NCBI GenBank assembly: GCA_963978545.1
Contig: OZ021722.1
Coordinates: 40,799,565 to 40,863,564, forward strand
Direction of reading: 5' to 3'
Source: Linyphia triangularis
Taxonomy: Eukaryota; Arthropoda; Arachnida; Araneae; Linyphiidae
Length of the DNA stretch: 64,000 bases
Part shown: positions 61,957-64,000 of the stretch, one piece after another
Numbering within the stretch: the first letter of the stretch is position 1
Layout: each line of letters begins with the position of its first letter
Notes under the pieces: generated by a model
What the model saw: only the letters and a program-made list of their open reading frames with translations
Told to the model about the DNA's origin: nothing
Database searches by the model: none
Translations under genes and position numbers: made by a program

Positions 61957-61960
61957 TTTT
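61957..61960 (+). terminator. Pol III T4 terminator
   Basis: The first TTTT after either tRNA, 6 nt past tRNA-Asp. None lies in the 10-nt spacer after tRNA-Phe. Confidence 0.6.
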
Positions 61961-62563
61961 AATGTTACAAAATTGTTTAGCATAACAACCTGAAAACCAT
62001 CTTTTTGATAAATACATGAAAATTATAAAACAATTTCCATTTTTTTTTTAAAATTAACAAAAAAAAAAAAAAAAAAAAAAAAAGCACTATTACTTAATAA
62101 GAGTGGATGACAAGAAATATTTAATGAATAGATACCTTCCTATTGAATTTAACTCAGTCATCTTAAAATCATGAAAGTTCAACTGTCAGATGAACGATTA
62201 AAATTTTTATTACATTGTGTAACCTCCTCTTATTGAAGAGGGGGGAAAGAAAAAAAAAAAAGGAAAAAAAGAAGTTTAATACAAAGAGAAAAATACGATG
62301 GCAAGGAAGGATTAGGCAAGCAAGACGTTATAGTCGCAAAAATCAGTCCTGTCAATTGAAAATATGAAATAATACATCACGCAGAATTCTATAACAGAAA
62401 CTGAAAAGTGAATATTTTTCTTACAAATACAACTTTTCGGCATTTAAAGTGTCAGTTTACTTGGCCATTTTGACGAGTCATCCAAGCCCTTTTTTTTTTC
62501 TTTCCCCCATCGATATTTGCATGCTTCGTGAAACTTGCGTAGGGAGTCTTTCTTTGTTTTCTT
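61961..62563. other. no gene seen; poly(A) tract
   Basis: AT-rich, with a 25-nt A run at 62059-62083. Nothing else recognised. Confidence 0.45.
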
Positions 62564-62977
62564 ATGGTTGGACGCATTTCCAAGATCACTATTTTGAGTG
62601 AATCTGCTTTCCATGGACATTTCGAATCAAGGAAGCGTAAAAATGACCTTGGAAGTTATACACTATCTCCAAGAATAAGATTGGATTGGGGGTCGTTCTT
62701 CCTTTATTTTTGTGGTAGACCGTCTACCGTAGAAATCCAATTATATCGACATAAATTAATGAAAAATACACGATCATCGGAAAAGAATGCCCAAATTTTC
62801 AGATATTAAAACGGGAAGACACACAGATGGTTCGTGGCCGAAAATATATGTATAAAAAATGCCTTCAAAGACGTGGGACACCACGTCATCAAAGCATGTC
62901 CAGAGCCATGTGATCCAATGATATACGCGGTTCAAGATCTGTTGACAGTACACGATACTCGAATGAAATTCGAATGA
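62564..62977 (+). pseudogene. 138-codon frame with one internal stop, unrecognised
   Basis: From ATG 62564 one frame runs to TGA 62975-62977, broken only by TAA at 62807-62809. The first part starts MVGRISKITILSESAF. The second contains WFVAENICIKNAFKDV and KACPEPCDPMIYAVQ. The sequence is less AT-rich than its surroundings. It may be a broken gene, two exons, or chance. No family is recognised. Confidence 0.2.
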
Positions 62978-63044
62978 ATTGGGATTGATTCGCTACATAT
63001 TAATCAGAAATGGTATGCATTTTCTTTTAACCATTTTTTTACAG

Positions 63045-63198
63045 CTCATATAACAATAATTGCCAAAAATAAAGCCAAAACTGACCATTTTTTTAAAAAA
63101 TAAATGAAAATATTAAAACGGTGTAAATAACACCAGTCCACAAGTCAAATTTAAATGCAGCGACTAGTATTGCAGTGCAATGTTCCACACCCTTCTAG
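63045..63198 (-). mobile_element. family B element, copy 8 (fragment)
   Basis: Retains the CTAG-side end only: AAAATATTAAAACGGTG, then CAATGTTCCACACCC, ending TTCTAG at 63198 followed by TT. The hairpin end and most of the body are missing. Confidence 0.55.
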
Positions 63199-63689
63199 TT
63201 ATATAATGTAAGGATGCACCAAACCTGGCGATTCAGTTTTAAAATCATTTTGAATAAATTGAGCGAAGGGAAGATATTCTGATAAATTGAATATATATGA
63301 AGTTTAGTCTCAATTTTGAATACATTACTTTGATTTCAATTTTTAATAAATTAAGTATTCTGCTCTGTTCAATTTGACCAATCAAACTCGTTTTAATAAT
63401 TATCTTTTTTCTCTTGAAGTTTCATAATTCTCTTAATCTCAACTTTGAATTCTTTATTTCAGTTAAGCAATATTTAATCGTTGCAAAAGTTAAGTGCGGT
63501 TTTTCTTATTCTAATTCCTCTTTGTTCTAAATTCGTAATTCAATTCAGAAGTCGATTAAGAAAATTGATTAAGAAAATATATATTGTAATTGATGATTAA
63601 GTCCTTTCGAAATATAAAACGACTTTTTAATTTGTTAAGGAGAGTTGGTCCACTTAAATTTATTTAAAAAAATAAATTATTATAATATT
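63199..63689. other. no gene seen
   Basis: AT-rich spacer before the terminal foldback. Confidence 0.45.
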
Positions 63690-63948
63690 GTTTATTAAAA
63701 TTTAAATTCAAACCTTTAAAATGATACCTCATTCGTAATAATACCTCTATTAGAAGTATTTTTAGTAAATTTATTAAAGATAAAATTCGGAATAATATAG
63801 TTTTTAGAAAAACTCATTTTAAAGAAAACTTAACTTACACTAATAGTTCCCAATTTTATCTTCAAAAAATTACTAAAAATACTTCTAAATGAGGTATTAT
63901 TACAAATGAGGTATCATTTATAAGGGGAAAATTTAAGTTTTCATAAAC
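63690..63948. repeat. about 259-bp foldback
   Basis: The arms, about 63690-63798 and 63840-63948, are inverted copies. The most similar part is ATGATACCTCATTCGTAAT and AAGTATTTTTAGTAA against the mirror copy. Outer segments are more diverged. No frame is open. It resembles a foldback MITE, unrelated in sequence to the one at 54786. Confidence 0.75.
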
Positions 63949-64000
63949 TTACCTATATCGATTTTTTATGTAATTTTGAAGATTAAAAAAAAAAATTATA

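Overview
The window is AT-rich (about one third G+C by eye), eukaryotic, and almost entirely non-coding. It looks like intergenic or intronic DNA from a repeat-rich animal genome. I favour an arthropod, because two coding remnants match transposon-type protein families I know from arthropod annotations, and because a Helentron-associated (HINE-like) family dominates the repeats. The species cannot be named from this sequence. No complete protein-coding gene is visible.

The firm RNA genes are tRNA-Phe(GAA) at 61797-61869 and tRNA-Asp(GTC) at 61880-61951. They lie head to tail, 10 nt apart, with a Pol III T-run only after the second. The best protein-coding candidate is a 228-bp internal exon on the minus strand (49460-49687) with strong splice signals at both ends. 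A CpG-rich patch at 40.6-41.4 kb holds an NRF1-type palindrome and a possible first exon.

The rest is a layered record of transposition. (1) Family B (HINE-like): six full or interrupted copies and one 3'-side fragment, with asymmetric inverted repeats, a terminal hairpin and T|T insertion sites. One copy sits inside another and exposes exact ends. (2) Family A: five copies with AAATCCTTTATAT ends and internal minisatellite. (3) Family C: two head-to-tail elements at 15058-19682 filled with 148-bp units. (4) A tRNA-derived SINE in three copies, each with a 13-15 bp target duplication or a clear equivalent. (5) A pseudogene of an uncharacterised multicopy family (11264-13178), split by a CAGGG-ended MITE and by a SINE; removing both restores the reading frame. 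(6) A minus-strand remnant at 19830-20400 that reads as the C-terminal part of a Transib/RAG1-like transposase. (7) A 1.8-kb hAT-like element with an 8-bp duplication, a pogo/Tigger-like MITE, a piggyBac-like MITE, and two long foldbacks (54786-55245 and 63690-63948).

From left to right: 0-10 kb is A/B repeats in featureless AT-rich DNA; 10-14 kb is SINEs and the dissected pseudogene; 15-21 kb is the 148-bp arrays, the Transib remnant and an A copy; 21-29 kb is mostly empty; 29-31 kb is the hAT-like element; 31-40 kb is empty apart from a small MITE and a B copy; 40-44 kb is the CpG-rich patch and the nested B copies; 44-61 kb is sparse, with the exon, a MITE and a foldback; 61.8 kb holds the tRNA pair; the window ends in a B fragment and a second foldback.
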